64,000 bases of DNA from Sphingomonadales bacterium (GTDB lineage Bacteria; Pseudomonadota; Alphaproteobacteria; Sphingomonadales; Sphingomonadaceae). Below the pieces are notes generated by a model. That model worked only from the letters and a program-made list of their open reading frames with translations, was not told the origin of the DNA and did no database searches. The translations under genes were made by a program, and so were the position numbers. Below, piece by piece: positions 17,956 to 27,468 of the stretch (position 1 is its first letter; the number at the start of each line of letters is the position of its first letter). Location of the stretch: contig JANXSN010000053.1 of assembly GCA_025352685.1 (NCBI GenBank), positions 1 through 64,000 of the forward strand, given 5' to 3'.

Positions 17956-18594
17956 TTACTGCAGCGTAACCCGTTCCTCTCCATCGTGCCGGCCGAAGAA
18001 TCGCATCAGCTGCACGATCAGGTCTGCGCGCATGGCCATGTTTGTTGCTTCGAGCAGCGCCTGTTTGGCGGCAGCGTCGAACGGCGCGATCTGGGCGATC
18101 CCGTTGACCAACGCTTCATCGTCGAGTCGAGCGACGGCATCCCAATCAACGACAAACCCCTGCGCTTCGGCAAAGCGGCGCGATTCGCGTTCGAGGTCGG
18201 CGCGCTGGATCCCGGCAAGGGGCTCGTCATCATGGAGTTCCTCCAGCACCGCCTCAATCTGGCGGAAGGGCGTCGTTACATCGAGCTCGCGCACCATCCG
18301 GAACCGAGCAACGCCCTCGAGCACGAGATTGTAACGCCCGTCATCCATCGCCTCGACGTGCGCGATTTTACCGACGCAACCCATATCGAACAGCTGTGGC
18401 ACCTCGACGTCGCCCTTGGTTAGGAGCGGTTTGGGCTGGATCATGCCGATCCGTCGGTCGCGCGCCATCGCGTCGCTGACCAGCGCCCGGTAGCGTGGTT
18501 CGAAAATGTGGATCGGCAAATGCATGCGCGGAAACAAGAGCGCGCCGGCGAGCGGAAAGATCGACAGGCGCGTCGTGGTTTCTGTGGTCGTCAT
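17956..18594 (-). CDS. LON N-terminal substrate-binding domain protein
   Basis: A 212-residue protein made only of the Lon protease N-terminal domain, with no ATPase or protease part. LSIFPLAGALLFPRMHLPIHIFEPRYRALV is the standard opening, in positions 18500-18580. RIGMIQPK, GCVGKIAHVEAMDDGRYNLVLEGVARFR and later acidic helices follow. Such proteins are common in alphaproteobacteria and presumably bind unfolded or specific protein substrates, but the function is not established. ATG 18594 overlaps the stop of the upstream thioredoxin-like gene by four bases, so translation is likely coupled. Confidence 0.9.
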   Translation of the reverse strand: MTTTETTTRLSIFPLAGALLFPRMHLPIHIFEPRYRALVSDAMARDRRIGMIQPKPLLTKGDVEVPQLFDMGCVGKIAHVEAMDDGRYNLVLEGVARFRMVRELDVTTPFRQIEAVLEELHDDEPLAGIQRADLERESRRFAEAQGFVVDWDAVARLDDEALVNGIAQIAPFDAAAKQALLEATNMAMRADLIVQLMRFFGRHDGEERVTLQ

Positions 18595-19502
18595 GTGAAG
18601 ATGACCGCCGACAGGCGCCGCCGCTGCGACGATACCCACGGGTCCATCACGCCGACAACGTCGAACAGTTTAAGCAATTGCGCCTTCGCTGCCCCCTCGT
18701 TCCAGTCCCGGTCAGCGCGAATAATCTCGAGCAGATGATCCGCCGCGCCGTCACGATCTCCCGCAGCCATCAGCCCACCGGCAAGTTCGAACCTTCTTTC
18801 GTGATTGTCCGGGCTCGCGGCAACCTCGGCCGCCAGACCGGCAAGATCGCCGACCGGCTTGGCATCGCGGGCGAGCGCCACCGCTGACATCGCGCGTTCG
18901 ATCGCGGGGTTTTTTACCAGCTCTGGAGGCAGTTCGGCCAGAAACGCTTCTGCTTGCGAGATTTGACCGAGTGCCACCTGTGCACGCAGAAATCCAGAAA
19001 GTGCCTCGGGGTCATTGGGCGCCATCTCGACAATCTGCACGAAAATGCCCGCCGCCCGCTCTGCATCGCCGGCGGCAAGCACTTCCTCGCCCATCGCGAT
19101 CAACGGCGCGATTTCGGCGTCGAGCGCCTGAGCCTCACCTTGGATCGGAAGCTGCTTGAGCAACTGGTCGATAATTGTCGTAATTGCGGTCTCGGTGCGC
19201 GCGGGTGTCAAGTCCGCGACGAGCTTGCCCTGAAACACTGCATAAACTGTCGGGATCGATTGGACACGAAACTGCGCTGCAATCGCCTTGTTGGCATCGA
19301 CATCGATCTTGGCGAGAATTACGCCTTTCGTCGCATAGTTTGCTGCGATCTTTTCGAGCACGGGCGATAGCGCCTTGCACGGCCCGCACCATTCGGCCCA
19401 GAAGTCGAGGATGATGAGACTGGTCATCGATGGTTCGATGACGTCGCGCCGGAATGTCTCGATTTCCTCGCGGTCAGCCGCACTCAAGCCCAGGGTAGCC
19501 AC
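18591..19502 (-). CDS. CnoX-like thioredoxin/TPR co-chaperone
   Basis: A 303-residue protein with an N-terminal thioredoxin domain (LIILDFWAEWCGPCKALSPVLEKIA, active site CGPC; VQSIPTVYAVFQGKLV with the cis-proline). A helical TPR-like C-terminal region carries an NDPEALSGFLRAQVALG repeat and AASPDNHERRFELAGGLMAAGDRDGAADHLLEI. This is the CnoX (YbbN) layout. In E. coli CnoX is a chaperedoxin that delivers clients to GroEL. It is coupled to the LON-domain gene, so both may serve protein quality control. Starts near a divergent tRNA. Confidence 0.9.
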   Translation of the reverse strand: MATLGLSAADREEIETFRRDVIEPSMTSLIILDFWAEWCGPCKALSPVLEKIAANYATKGVILAKIDVDANKAIAAQFRVQSIPTVYAVFQGKLVADLTPARTETAITTIIDQLLKQLPIQGEAQALDAEIAPLIAMGEEVLAAGDAERAAGIFVQIVEMAPNDPEALSGFLRAQVALGQISQAEAFLAELPPELVKNPAIERAMSAVALARDAKPVGDLAGLAAEVAASPDNHERRFELAGGLMAAGDRDGAADHLLEIIRADRDWNEGAAKAQLLKLFDVVGVMDPWVSSQRRRLSAVIFT

Positions 19503-19644
19503 TTCGTTCTCCGTTTATGCGTTACTCTTATGTGGTGTGAACGACGCGGTTGCCAAGGGGATTGCGTAGCGAGCACACTCTCGCTATCAGCCGCGCCCTA
19601 CCCGACGGGGCTACGCAATGTAGTTTCGGCCATCCAACGCCAGA

Positions 19645-19719
<75 letters not shown>

Positions 19720-19908
19720 GCGTACCATTGTCCGGTTCGGACTCATGGTTGACGTCTCGTACCGAAGAGATCGTTCGGTCCACGCCGCGCTTCAGATCGA
19801 GGATCGTCATCTCGGGGTCACAGAGCTGAAGGGTGGATTGGCCCACCAGTCCTTTATGCATGCGACCAGCCGGCCAACCAGGCCGGTCGCCAGCATCGTC
19901 TCAACCGG

Positions 19909-20427
19909 TTATCGCGTTGTCGCGACAACGTTCAGGTATCGGCGCTCTCGAGCGCAATGCGACGCGCGGCCGGCACGCGCGGCCGGCACGCGCGGCCATT
20001 TCACCATTTTGGGGCGGCGATAAAGCTCTGGATAGGTAACCTCGGGCCGAACGATCCAGATACGATACGATCCGGAAATCAGCATCAGGCAAAGACCATC
20101 GAACGGGTCGTTCTGCGCGTAATGTTGTTCAAGGGCGGCACCAAGACGGTCGATGTGCCGCTCGGGCGCACCGCTGTGTTCGGTCTCGATACCCTTGATC
20201 CCGCCAAATCCCTCGACGGCCACCGAATAAGCAGTGAGTTCGTCGCCTTGCCCGTCGAGTGTGCGATCAACGAGATAGCTCAACAGCGCGGACAAATCGT
20301 CCACCGAACAAAAACTGGTGCCGCTCAAGACAGTGTGGAGCTCGACGCACATGGCGGCCGCGAGCGCGGGCAGGCGAGGCGGCCGGTGTGCGGATCTGGT
20401 CGCGATAGTACGAACTGCACTGTTCAT
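19909..20427 (-). CDS. Orphan protein resembling the N-terminal domain of TolB/adenylate-cyclase-type regulators
   Basis: A 172-residue protein of uncertain status. The middle, VDDLSALLSYLVDRTLDGQG followed by ELTAYSVAVEGFGG and DRLGAALEQHYAQNDPFDGLC then LISGSYRIWI, follows the order of a winged-helix-like domain usually fused in front of cyclase, TPR or TolB-like segments. Here no such C-terminal domain follows. The last 40 residues are Arg/Ala rich and lie over a 13-base tandem repeat (19968-19993) whose length is not a multiple of three, so the C-terminus may be frame-shifted. It may be a truncated remnant. ATG 20427 has no clear ribosome-binding site. Confidence 0.45.
   Translation of the reverse strand: MNSAVRTIATRSAHRPPRLPALAAAMCVELHTVLSGTSFCSVDDLSALLSYLVDRTLDGQGDELTAYSVAVEGFGGIKGIETEHSGAPERHIDRLGAALEQHYAQNDPFDGLCLMLISGSYRIWIVRPEVTYPELYRRPKMVKWPRVPAARAGRASHCARERRYLNVVATTR
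19968..19993. repeat. Two tandem copies of a 13-base GC-rich unit
   Basis: GGCCGGCACGCGC occurs at 19968-19980 and again at 19981-19993, with partial copies on both sides. It lies in the 3' part of the orphan gene. A gain or loss of one unit changes the reading frame. Confidence 0.9.
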
Positions 20428-20637
20428 AAGCTGTTTTCCCGCAACACAATCTCGCTTGACTCACGTCGCAGATAAAGACGCAGGCTTCCGGCTCTGCGCC
20501 GCGATCCTCCACGAGAGTCGGTCAGGACTGGAGGGTTTTGCAAGGGAAAAATCACAGCCTTGGCGGAAACCACTTTTTGGCGTCGATGCGCGACTCTTTC
20601 CCATCGAGCCTGATGGCTTCGGGCTGCAAGTTCGATG

Positions 20638-21348
20638 CTACGGGGCCCAGTGAATATCCACTGCAAGATCACTATCCGCCATCACACGCCCAATGGGTAC
20701 GGTCGAGGACGCGCCGTCCTCAATCGCGCGCTCCAGAACCGCGCGCTTGTCGGCACCGGTCAAGACAATGGTCAAGGTTCGCGCCGCCAGAATTGCTGCC
20801 TTGGATAGCGAAACTCTCGCCACTGGCGCATCGACGGGCATGGGATCGGGCATTACGCCCAACGCTCGACGCTCCTTGGGTCCGTTGAGGGCTTCATCGA
20901 GGTCGGGGCCGGGAAAGATCGAGGCGGTGTGCCCGTCGGCACCCATGCCCAACCATACCAGATCGAGTGGCCACGGCAGGTCGGCAAGGCGCGCATCCGC
21001 CGCCTTACCGCTCATCTTGTAGTCAGCGGCGGCCGCCCCCCCAGTGAGAGGGATGACGCGCGCGCCTAACGGCAAAAACTTCTTCGCCAACATCGCCACA
21101 TTTGAAAGCGCGCTGGTCACTTCGACAATGCGATCATCAGTCGGGATAATCGTGACATCTTTCCATCGACGCTTCTGTGCAGCAAGGCGATCGAGTGCGG
21201 CGACCGGTGTGGTGCCGCCGGGCAAGGCAATCAGCGCCTGGCCGCGCGCATCGAGCGCCGAATCGATAATAAAGCCGACGTCGCCCGCTACCGCGTCGGC
21301 CAATTCGTCGGTGTCGTCATAGTCCCACCATTCGGCTTCGATCGTCAT
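20638..21348 (-). CDS. pgl: 6-phosphogluconolactonase
   Basis: Pgl hydrolyses 6-phosphogluconolactone in the oxidative pentose-phosphate and Entner-Doudoroff routes. The 236-residue protein has ALIALPGGTTPVAALDRLA (phosphate-binding), VTIIPTDDRIVEVTSALSN, and LDLVWLGMGADGHTASIFPG with the catalytic His. ATG 21348 is chosen; the longer open frame before it is not protein-like. No zwf or edd partner is in the window. It is nine bases downstream of the mitofilin-like gene on the same strand and may belong to the hemC-hemD transcript. Confidence 0.93.
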   Translation of the reverse strand: MTIEAEWWDYDDTDELADAVAGDVGFIIDSALDARGQALIALPGGTTPVAALDRLAAQKRRWKDVTIIPTDDRIVEVTSALSNVAMLAKKFLPLGARVIPLTGGAAAADYKMSGKAADARLADLPWPLDLVWLGMGADGHTASIFPGPDLDEALNGPKERRALGVMPDPMPVDAPVARVSLSKAAILAARTLTIVLTGADKRAVLERAIEDGASSTVPIGRVMADSDLAVDIHWAP

Positions 21349-21356
21349 TGTGTTGC

Positions 21357-22211
21357 TTATCCTGCAGTCGGAGTGGGAAGGGAGTGCGGCGCGGTCAACG
21401 CCGCGGCTTCGAGAATGTCGAGCGCCCGGTGCGCCTCGATGTAACGACGTGCCGACGCCATCCATTCGCTCGCCGCCCCGCGCGACGGCAGTCGGGCGAC
21501 CTCGGCGAGCGCATTTTCAACTTGCCCCCCCTCAATCGCGAGCCGCGCGCGCGACACGCGGTCGTCGGCGGCTGGCGACGGTGACGTGGCTTTGCGGACA
21601 ATGAACAAACTGCCAAACGTTCGTTGTGCCGCCGCGGTCCAACTCTCATTCGGACCGCCGCCGGCCAGGTCTGGGGTCAAAATATCGAGCTGCTGGCGCA
21701 GGGCATCGAGCGTTACCGGGGCTTGCGCCGCTGAAATGATCGCCGCGACCGCGCGTGGCTGTGTTTCGGCAAAGCGATCGCGCAATTGTCCCTCGAGGTA
21801 GCCGAGGCCGATACCGCGATCGATGGTGCGGCGCGCGGCAAAGGCGATCAACAATCCTTCGGCACGCGCCGCGTTCGAAGCCGCATTGGACGCCTGGACA
21901 TCGATGTGTGCCAGTCGCGCCTCGAGCCCGGCAACGCGCGACTCCGTCACAGCGACCGATTCAGGCGACAAGGGTACAAGCGGCGCAGAGCTCAATGCAG
22001 GGTTAGCTGACGCCTCGGGCGCTGTCGTCGGTGTCTGGGCGGTAGAGCTTGCCGACACCACCGGCAAAATGAGCCGCCGTGCTGGTTCCCAGCGCGTCAA
22101 CGCCCACGTCACCACGGCGGCTCCGAAAATGAACGCTAACAAGGCGACGATCAGCGCAGTCCGTAGGGGGCGCGCTTGTCGTTCCTCCGGTTCATAGCTT
22201 TCGGCAGTCAT
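21357..22211 (-). CDS. Mitofilin-family inner-membrane protein
   Basis: A 284-residue protein with a short cytoplasmic N-terminus, one membrane helix (TALIVALLAFIFGAAVVTWAL), a Ser/Ala/Pro linker and a mostly helical periplasmic part including VAGLEARLAHIDVQASNAAS (coiled-coil-like) and a QRTFGSLFIVRK segment. This matches the bacterial mitofilin-like (COG4223) proteins encoded after hemD in alphaproteobacteria, relatives of the MICOS subunit that shapes mitochondrial cristae. ATG 22211 is preferred; TTG 22229 is possible. Role here inferred from family and position. Confidence 0.82.
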   Translation of the reverse strand: MTAESYEPEERQARPLRTALIVALLAFIFGAAVVTWALTRWEPARRLILPVVSASSTAQTPTTAPEASANPALSSAPLVPLSPESVAVTESRVAGLEARLAHIDVQASNAASNAARAEGLLIAFAARRTIDRGIGLGYLEGQLRDRFAETQPRAVAAIISAAQAPVTLDALRQQLDILTPDLAGGGPNESWTAAAQRTFGSLFIVRKATSPSPAADDRVSRARLAIEGGQVENALAEVARLPSRGAASEWMASARRYIEAHRALDILEAAALTAPHSLPTPTAG

Positions 22212-22244
22212 CAGCTTGGACCCACTCAATTCTTGCCATCAGTT

Positions 22245-22988
22245 TCACGAAGACACTTCGCACAACCCGCGCAGACATTCCAGCATGGCGTGTTCGCGAG
22301 GGGCCAACGCGATGTGGGTTGCAGCCCAGCCTGATCCACTTGCCTGCGCTGCCATCTCGCTGATTGCGATAATTTGTATCGCGGCACGATCTGCGATGAG
22401 TTCGGCGAGACGGGCTCCTGCCCGTGGCGAATGGATGAGCGCGACATCGGCTTTTAAACCGTCAGGGATTTTGAGCCGATGGGTCGTATAGACCGGCACC
22501 ACGGTCACTTCGGCAGTCGCGGGTATTTGCTTGTGATCGGCTCCCGCAAGATGGAGAATTCTTGGCCTCGGGCCATCTCGGGCGGACTCGGAGCGGGACA
22601 CGTCACCTAAAACCGAGGTAACGGGATCGCACGCATCGTTTCCCTCTGCTTGAAAGGCGAACGGCATTTTCAGGATTGCGCCTAGATCCGCCGCGGTTCC
22701 TGCGCCTGCCTGGACTGCAGTAAATCCCGCCGATCTGGCAGCTTGGGCTGTTGCTTCTCCGACCGCAAACACCCGCAAATGCTTGTAGCGTTCCAGGTTC
22801 ACCCCGCCATACCGGGCGGCATTGGCGCTTGTCATCGCAACGGCATCGAAAACGTTTGGGTCAGGCGGTTGCCATGCCATCGGCGCGACCTCAAACAGGG
22901 GAATTACCACCGGCTCGAGCCCCATGGCTGCCACCGCCGCTGCCGTCGTTATATTGCCCGGCGCAGGACGGACAATCAGGATTCGCAC
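22245..22988 (-). CDS. hemD: Uroporphyrinogen-III synthase
   Basis: HemD closes hydroxymethylbilane into uroporphyrinogen III with inversion of ring D. HemD sequences diverge widely. This 247-residue protein has the expected two-lobe pattern: [21 protein letters not shown] at the start, [35 protein letters not shown], and in the second lobe [16 protein letters not shown] and [15 protein letters not shown] 22988 starts inside the hemC 3' end (13-base overlap), which itself supports the assignment. Confidence 0.88.
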   Translation of the reverse strand: MRILIVRPAPGNITTAAAVAAMGLEPVVIPLFEVAPMAWQPPDPNVFDAVAMTSANAARYGGVNLERYKHLRVFAVGEATAQAARSAGFTAVQAGAGTAADLGAILKMPFAFQAEGNDACDPVTSVLGDVSRSESARDGPRPRILHLAGADHKQIPATAEVTVVPVYTTHRLKIPDGLKADVALIHSPRAGARLAELIADRAAIQIIAISEMAAQASGSGWAATHIALAPREHAMLECLRGLCEVSS

Positions 22989-23908
22989 GAAAACAGCGCT
23001 GCGAGCGCCGGCGATGCGCCAACCAGCAATTCTGTCGCCAACCGCCTGGGCGCATCCTTATCAGTCGGTACGAATCGGACTTCGCCGCGGCGATGTTGGG
23101 TCCCGTCCTCGGTGAGGATCTCTGCACGCAGGTGAACGACATCGTCTTCGAGGCGCGCCAAAACGCCAACTGGCGAATGGCAACCGCCGCCGAGTGCTGC
23201 GAGGAACGCGCGCTCCGCCGCGACGCACCGGTGGGTTTTCGTATCATCGATCGCGGTCAGAAAGCGGCGCGTCTCTGCATCGTGAGCGCGGCATTCGAGG
23301 CCGACCGCGCCTTGCGCCACTGCCGGCAACATCGCCTCGATATCGAGCGGTACGCCGACGTCAGGATGCCCGAGCCGGTCCAGTCCGGCCGCCGCCAGCA
23401 TCGTGGCATGAGCCTCGCCCTTTTCAACCCGCGCAATCCGGGTTGCGACATTACCGCGAAACGACACGATTTTCAGGTCGGGCCGGAGTCGTCGAAGCTG
23501 AGCAGCGCGCCGTGGGGACGCAGTGCCGACGACTGCTCCCTCGGGCAAGGCTGCAACGCTGACTGCGCCAATCAGCCGGTCGCGGACATCGGCCCGTTCG
23601 AGCATTGCGACGAGCGCGATCCCCTCTGGCCGGATCGTCTCGACATCTTTCATCGAATGAACGCTGGCATCGGTACGCCCCTCCATCAGGGCGCGATCGA
23701 GTGTTTTGGTCCACAATGCCTTACCGCCAATTTCGGCGAGCGGACGATCTTGAATGACGTCGCCGTCTGTCGTGATCGCGACGATTTCGACCTCGTCGAC
23801 GGCCCAGCCGTGCGCTGCGATCAGCGCAGCGCGAGTCATATGGGCCTGAGCCAAGGCAAGCGGCGATCCGCGCGTACCCAGCCTGATTTTGGGAGAACTG
23901 GCAGTCAT
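22976..23908 (-). CDS. hemC: Porphobilinogen deaminase (hydroxymethylbilane synthase)
   Basis: HemC joins four porphobilinogens into hydroxymethylbilane. From ATG 23908 it has 310 residues: [64 protein letters not shown], and [15 protein letters not shown], whose Cys243 anchors the dipyrromethane cofactor. Its start lies only 27 bases from the divergent tsaD start, so the two promoters must share a very short region or lie in coding DNA. It overlaps hemD. Confidence 0.96.
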   Translation of the reverse strand: MTASSPKIRLGTRGSPLALAQAHMTRAALIAAHGWAVDEVEIVAITTDGDVIQDRPLAEIGGKALWTKTLDRALMEGRTDASVHSMKDVETIRPEGIALVAMLERADVRDRLIGAVSVAALPEGAVVGTASPRRAAQLRRLRPDLKIVSFRGNVATRIARVEKGEAHATMLAAAGLDRLGHPDVGVPLDIEAMLPAVAQGAVGLECRAHDAETRRFLTAIDDTKTHRCVAAERAFLAALGGGCHSPVGVLARLEDDVVHLRAEILTEDGTQHRRGEVRFVPTDKDAPRRLATELLVGASPALAALFSCES

Positions 23909-23935
23909 GTCGCCGCTCGTGCTAGCGCAGCGCGT

Positions 23936-25009
23936 GTGACGTGCAACCCCCCGACAGTTTTGGGCCCCATCATCTTGGGCATCGAGTCCAGCTGCGACGA
24001 AACCGCCGCTGCCGTGATTAGCGGCGACCGGCAGATATTGTCGCACCGACTGGCGGGGCAGGAAAGTGAACACGCCCCTTTCGGCGGCGTCGTCCCCGAA
24101 ATCGCGGCACGCGCGCATATCGAGGTCATAATGCCGCTCGTCAAAGCAGCGCTGGCAGACGCACGGCTTACTCTTGCCGACGTCGATGCGATCGCAGCAA
24201 CCGCCGGGCCAGGGCTGATCGGCGGGGTCATGGTAGGCCTCGTCACTGCCAAGGCACTCGCCCACGCCGCCAACAAGCCGCTGATTGCGGTCAACCATCT
24301 TGAAGGCCACGCTCTGTCTCCGCGCCTGTCTGACGCCAATCTGTGTTTTCCCTACCTGCTACTTCTCGTGTCCGGCGGACATTGTCAGTTGCTGAGCGTC
24401 GAAGGCGTAGGGCGCTACCGTCGGCTGGCTACGACCATCGACGATGCGGCGGGCGAGGCGTTTGACAAGACCGCCAAACTGCTGGGCCTTGGCTTTCCCG
24501 GCGGCCCCGCTGTCGAGCGCGCTGCGGCAAGGGGGAACGCGAAGGCCGTGCCGCTTCCGCGTCCCTTGCTAGGCTCTCCCGAACCTCATTTCTCGTTCGC
24601 GGGCCTCAAAAGCGCGGTGCTGCGCGCGCGCGACGCGGGCACGTATCGGTCCGAGGACATTGCAGCGAGTTTCCAGGCCGCGGTCGTCGATTGCCTAACA
24701 GACCGCACCCGCCGGGCGCTGGACAGATTGGGCCAAGGCGTTTCGAAACCAACCGCGCTCGTCGTCGCAGGCGGCGTTGCCGCAAATGCGGTCATCAGGT
24801 TAGCCTTGGCAAAGCTTGCCGATGACCGCAGCATGCCATTTGTGGCACCGCCACTGTGGCTGTGCACCGACAATGCCGCCATGATAGGATGGGCGGGGGC
24901 CGAGCGGTTCGCGCTCGGCCTGACAGACGCGCTCGATGTTGCCGCACGTCCGCGCTGGGCGCTCGACCCGGACGCGGAAATCGTCAGGGGTGCAGGAATC
25001 AAGGCATGA
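23936..25009 (+). CDS. tsaD: tRNA threonylcarbamoyladenosine synthase subunit TsaD
   Basis: TsaD transfers the threonylcarbamoyl group to A37 of ANN-decoding tRNAs, with TsaB, TsaE and TsaC. The protein has [44 protein letters not shown], the metal-binding NHLEGH and [13 protein letters not shown], and [12 protein letters not shown] with [13 protein letters not shown] near the end. The GTG at 23936 gives 357 residues; TTG 23957 would give 350. Convergence with gpsA, 10 bases downstream, suggests one transcript. Confidence 0.95.
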   Translation: MTCNPPTVLGPIILGIESSCDETAAAVISGDRQILSHRLAGQESEHAPFGGVVPEIAARAHIEVIMPLVKAALADARLTLADVDAIAATAGPGLIGGVMVGLVTAKALAHAANKPLIAVNHLEGHALSPRLSDANLCFPYLLLLVSGGHCQLLSVEGVGRYRRLATTIDDAAGEAFDKTAKLLGLGFPGGPAVERAAARGNAKAVPLPRPLLGSPEPHFSFAGLKSAVLRARDAGTYRSEDIAASFQAAVVDCLTDRTRRALDRLGQGVSKPTALVVAGGVAANAVIRLALAKLADDRSMPFVAPPLWLCTDNAAMIGWAGAERFALGLTDALDVAARPRWALDPDAEIVRGAGIKA

Positions 25010-25019
25010 GATCAGGGTC

Positions 25020-26000
25020 ATGAGAATCGGCGTTATCGGTGCTGGGGCGTGGGGAACCGCGCTGGCGCAGCTTGCTGCCGCCGACGGTGAACCCGTGCTG
25101 CTCTGGGCGCGCGAGCCAGAGGTCATCAGCGCCGTCAACCTGGCCCATGAAAACCGGCTATTCCTGCCCGGAATTCCGTTGTCGCCGTCGATCGAGGCAA
25201 CCGCCGATGTCGGGCGGATGGACAGTTGCGACGCCTTGCTGGTTGTGGCGCCAGCCCAATATCTGGCACGGGTGCTCGCCCGCACTCCAGTAGGTCCGCG
25301 TACGCTGGTCCTGTGCGCCAAGGGAATCGAAGCTTCGACCGGGCGGCTCATGACTGAAGTTGCCAGCACACTTCATCCGCGCGCGCCGATTGCGGTGCTA
25401 TCGGGACCCACCTTTGCCGCGGAAGTAGCCGAGGGCAAGCCGACGGCCGTTACACTTGCCAGCGCCGACGCTGCAGTGGGGCGCGCGCTCACAGAACGTC
25501 TCGCCCGCCCCAATTTCCGTATCTACGCCTCCGACGACGTGATTGGGGCCGAGATCGGGGGAGCAGTAAAAAACGTCATCGCCATTGCCTGCGGAATCGT
25601 TGCCGGGTTGGAGCTTGGTGAAAATGCTCGTGCAGCGCTTATCGCGCGGGGCTTTGCCGAAATGACCCGCTTTGGCGTCGCGCGGGGTGGACGAGCCGAC
25701 ACAATGGCCGGGCTGTCGGGGCTAGGCGACCTCGTACTGACCTGTTCGTCGACTCAGTCGCGCAACTTCGCCTTTGGCAAGGCGCTGGGCAAAGGGCAGC
25801 GCGCCGACCAGCTTATTGGCGGGAGCACAAGCGTCGCCGAGGGCGCCTTCACCGCCCCGGTTCTGGCACGCGAGGCTTACCGGCTCGGCGTCGAGATGCC
25901 CGTAGTCGAGGCCGTTCGGGCGATGGTCGAAGACGGGCACGAAGCCCCTGAGGTCGTTGTAGCCTTGCTTGCTCGCCCGCTCCGTGGCGAAGCAAGCTGA
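25020..26000 (+). CDS. gpsA: Glycerol-3-phosphate dehydrogenase [NAD(P)+]
   Basis: GpsA reduces dihydroxyacetone phosphate to glycerol-3-phosphate for phospholipid synthesis. The 326-residue protein starts MRIGVIGAGAWGTALAQLAA (dinucleotide-binding loop). It contains VLCAKGIEASTGRLMTEV, SGPTFAAEVAEGKPTAV, GAEIGGAVKNVIAIACGIV with the catalytic lysine, and GLSGLGDLVLTCSS. ATG 25020 is preceded by a weak AGGG. The tsaD-gpsA pairing is common. Confidence 0.96.
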   Translation: MRIGVIGAGAWGTALAQLAAADGEPVLLWAREPEVISAVNLAHENRLFLPGIPLSPSIEATADVGRMDSCDALLVVAPAQYLARVLARTPVGPRTLVLCAKGIEASTGRLMTEVASTLHPRAPIAVLSGPTFAAEVAEGKPTAVTLASADAAVGRALTERLARPNFRIYASDDVIGAEIGGAVKNVIAIACGIVAGLELGENARAALIARGFAEMTRFGVARGGRADTMAGLSGLGDLVLTCSSTQSRNFAFGKALGKGQRADQLIGGSTSVAEGAFTAPVLAREAYRLGVEMPVVEAVRAMVEDGHEAPEVVVALLARPLRGEAS

Positions 26001-26005
26001 AAAAG

Positions 26006-26185
26006 TCAAAAATCCCAGGCGATGCCCTTGTGCTCCCAGTCATTGTAGCGCGTTGGCTCAAGCTCGGCTTTGCCGCCATGCTCTTCCTGGGGCTTGGCTA
26101 CCTGCGGTACCGGCACCGCCGGGCTTTTCGACAGGTACGCGGGTGCACGGATGTGGTCGGGACGCTTGGACATGGAAAAGGTCAT
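26006..26185 (-). CDS. DUF1674 protein (SDHAF4-like)
   Basis: A short protein of 59 residues (55 if it begins at ATG 26173). The C-terminus, LEPTRYNDWEHKGIAWDF, is the hallmark of DUF1674, the family of SDHAF4, which in eukaryotes binds flavinylated SdhA during succinate dehydrogenase assembly. The N-terminal part is Pro/Lys rich and presumably disordered. Convergent to gpsA (five bases apart) and divergent from the rRNA methyltransferase (two bases apart). Its role in bacteria is inference from the family. Confidence 0.85.
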   Translation of the reverse strand: MTFSMSKRPDHIRAPAYLSKSPAVPVPQVAKPQEEHGGKAELEPTRYNDWEHKGIAWDF

Positions 26186-26187
26186 AC

Positions 26188-27414
26188 ATGAGCGACGACG
26201 CAACGGGAACCCCTGCAGGCCTGCCTGCACGCCGCGCCGCTCTTGGTATGCTTGACGCCGTGCTGCGGCGCGGCCAGCGATTCGACGCACTGCCTGCTCA
26301 CGGTCTCGCGCCATCGGATGAAGGTCTGGCACGCGCCATTACCGGCGAGGTCCTTCGCCGCCTGCCCGATCTCGATGCGCTGATCGATTCGGCGACTGCG
26401 CAACCACTGCCTGCCGACGCCAAGGCCCGCTCGGTGCTGCGCATCGCGCTCGCCCAGGCACTGGTCCTCGGAACACCGCCGCATGCCGCTATCGCAACCG
26501 CGCTACCAATGGTCGAGGGCGGGCCGAAGCGTCTTGTCCACGGCGTGTTCGGTACGCTGATGCGACGTGGTGCCGTTCTCCCCGAAGTGCCGACTTTGCC
26601 CGAGGCTGTCCGTACTCGCTGGGGGGCGGCTTGGAGTTATGCGATGCTGGGCGACGCCGCTCGTGCGCTCGCGGTCCCGCCACCGCTCGATCTGACCCTG
26701 CGCGATTCGCAAGACGACGGCGGAGTCGGAGGCGACGCCATCTGGAATGGCCAACGCCGCTTGCCACGCGGGCACAATGTCGTCGATCTGCCCGGCTATA
26801 CCGATGGGTATTGGTGGGTACAAAACCTGTCCGCCGCTGTCCCCGCGCGCCTGCTTGGCCACGGCGCAGGACGTACGGTCCTCGACTTGTGCGCAGCTCC
26901 TGGCGGAAAGACGATGCAACTCGCAGCTGCGGGCTGGCATGTTGTTTCAGTCGAACAGCATACCAGACGAGCCGAGCGCCTGCGCGAAAACCTCACGCGA
27001 ACCCGGCTCTCCGCCGATATCGTGATTGACGACGTCATGACGTGGGAACCCGCGAACCGGGCGGATGCCATCCTAATTGACGCCCCGTGCAGCGCGACTG
27101 GCATTTTTGCGCGCCACCCCGACGTTCTTCATCGCATCGGCCCGAAGGATATCGCTTCACTTTCGGGTCTGCAGTCGCGCATGCTCGCCCGCGCCGCCGA
27201 CTGGCTCGCTCCGAACGGTCGGCTCGTTTACGCGACGTGCTCGCTCGAACCCGAAGAAGGCGAACACATCGTTACAGCAAGCAATCTAGCCATTGATCCC
27301 GTCTCGCCTGAGGAGCTGCCCCCCGGCATTGCCCCGTGCGCCGAAGGCTGGGTTCGCATTCTGCCGACGCCGGGTCGCGATGGTTTTTTTATCGCACGGT
27401 TAAAACGGCGCTGA
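26188..27414 (+). CDS. RsmB-family RNA (cytosine-5) methyltransferase
   Basis: A 408-residue protein with an N-terminal NusB-like helical domain (ITGEVLRRLPDLDALIDS, SVLRIALAQALVLGTPPHAA) and a C-terminal SAM domain: VLDLCAAPGGKTMQLAAAG, a DDVMTW strand, DAILIDAPCSATGIFARHPD with the first catalytic Cys, and LVYATCSLEPEEGE with the second. These are the RsmB/Nop2 motifs, so it methylates C5 of a cytosine in 16S rRNA, probably position 967. The start overlaps nothing but sits two bases from the divergent DUF1674 start. Confidence 0.93.
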   Translation: MSDDATGTPAGLPARRAALGMLDAVLRRGQRFDALPAHGLAPSDEGLARAITGEVLRRLPDLDALIDSATAQPLPADAKARSVLRIALAQALVLGTPPHAAIATALPMVEGGPKRLVHGVFGTLMRRGAVLPEVPTLPEAVRTRWGAAWSYAMLGDAARALAVPPPLDLTLRDSQDDGGVGGDAIWNGQRRLPRGHNVVDLPGYTDGYWWVQNLSAAVPARLLGHGAGRTVLDLCAAPGGKTMQLAAAGWHVVSVEQHTRRAERLRENLTRTRLSADIVIDDVMTWEPANRADAILIDAPCSATGIFARHPDVLHRIGPKDIASLSGLQSRMLARAADWLAPNGRLVYATCSLEPEEGEHIVTASNLAIDPVSPEELPPGIAPCAEGWVRILPTPGRDGFFIARLKRR

Positions 27415-27468
27415 AACGCCCGGAACGCCAGTTGCTCCTATCGAATCGCATGTTAAGGCATTCGTTCC

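Noticed and set aside
19731..19743. GTCCG/CGGAC hairpin after tRNA-Gly as terminator or attachment site
   Set aside because: Stem is only five pairs with no T-run, and no integrase or duplicate tRNA end is in the window.
22751..23935. Long upstream extension of the tsaD frame
   Set aside because: It is antisense to hemC-hemD; the residues before position 23936 have no family similarity.
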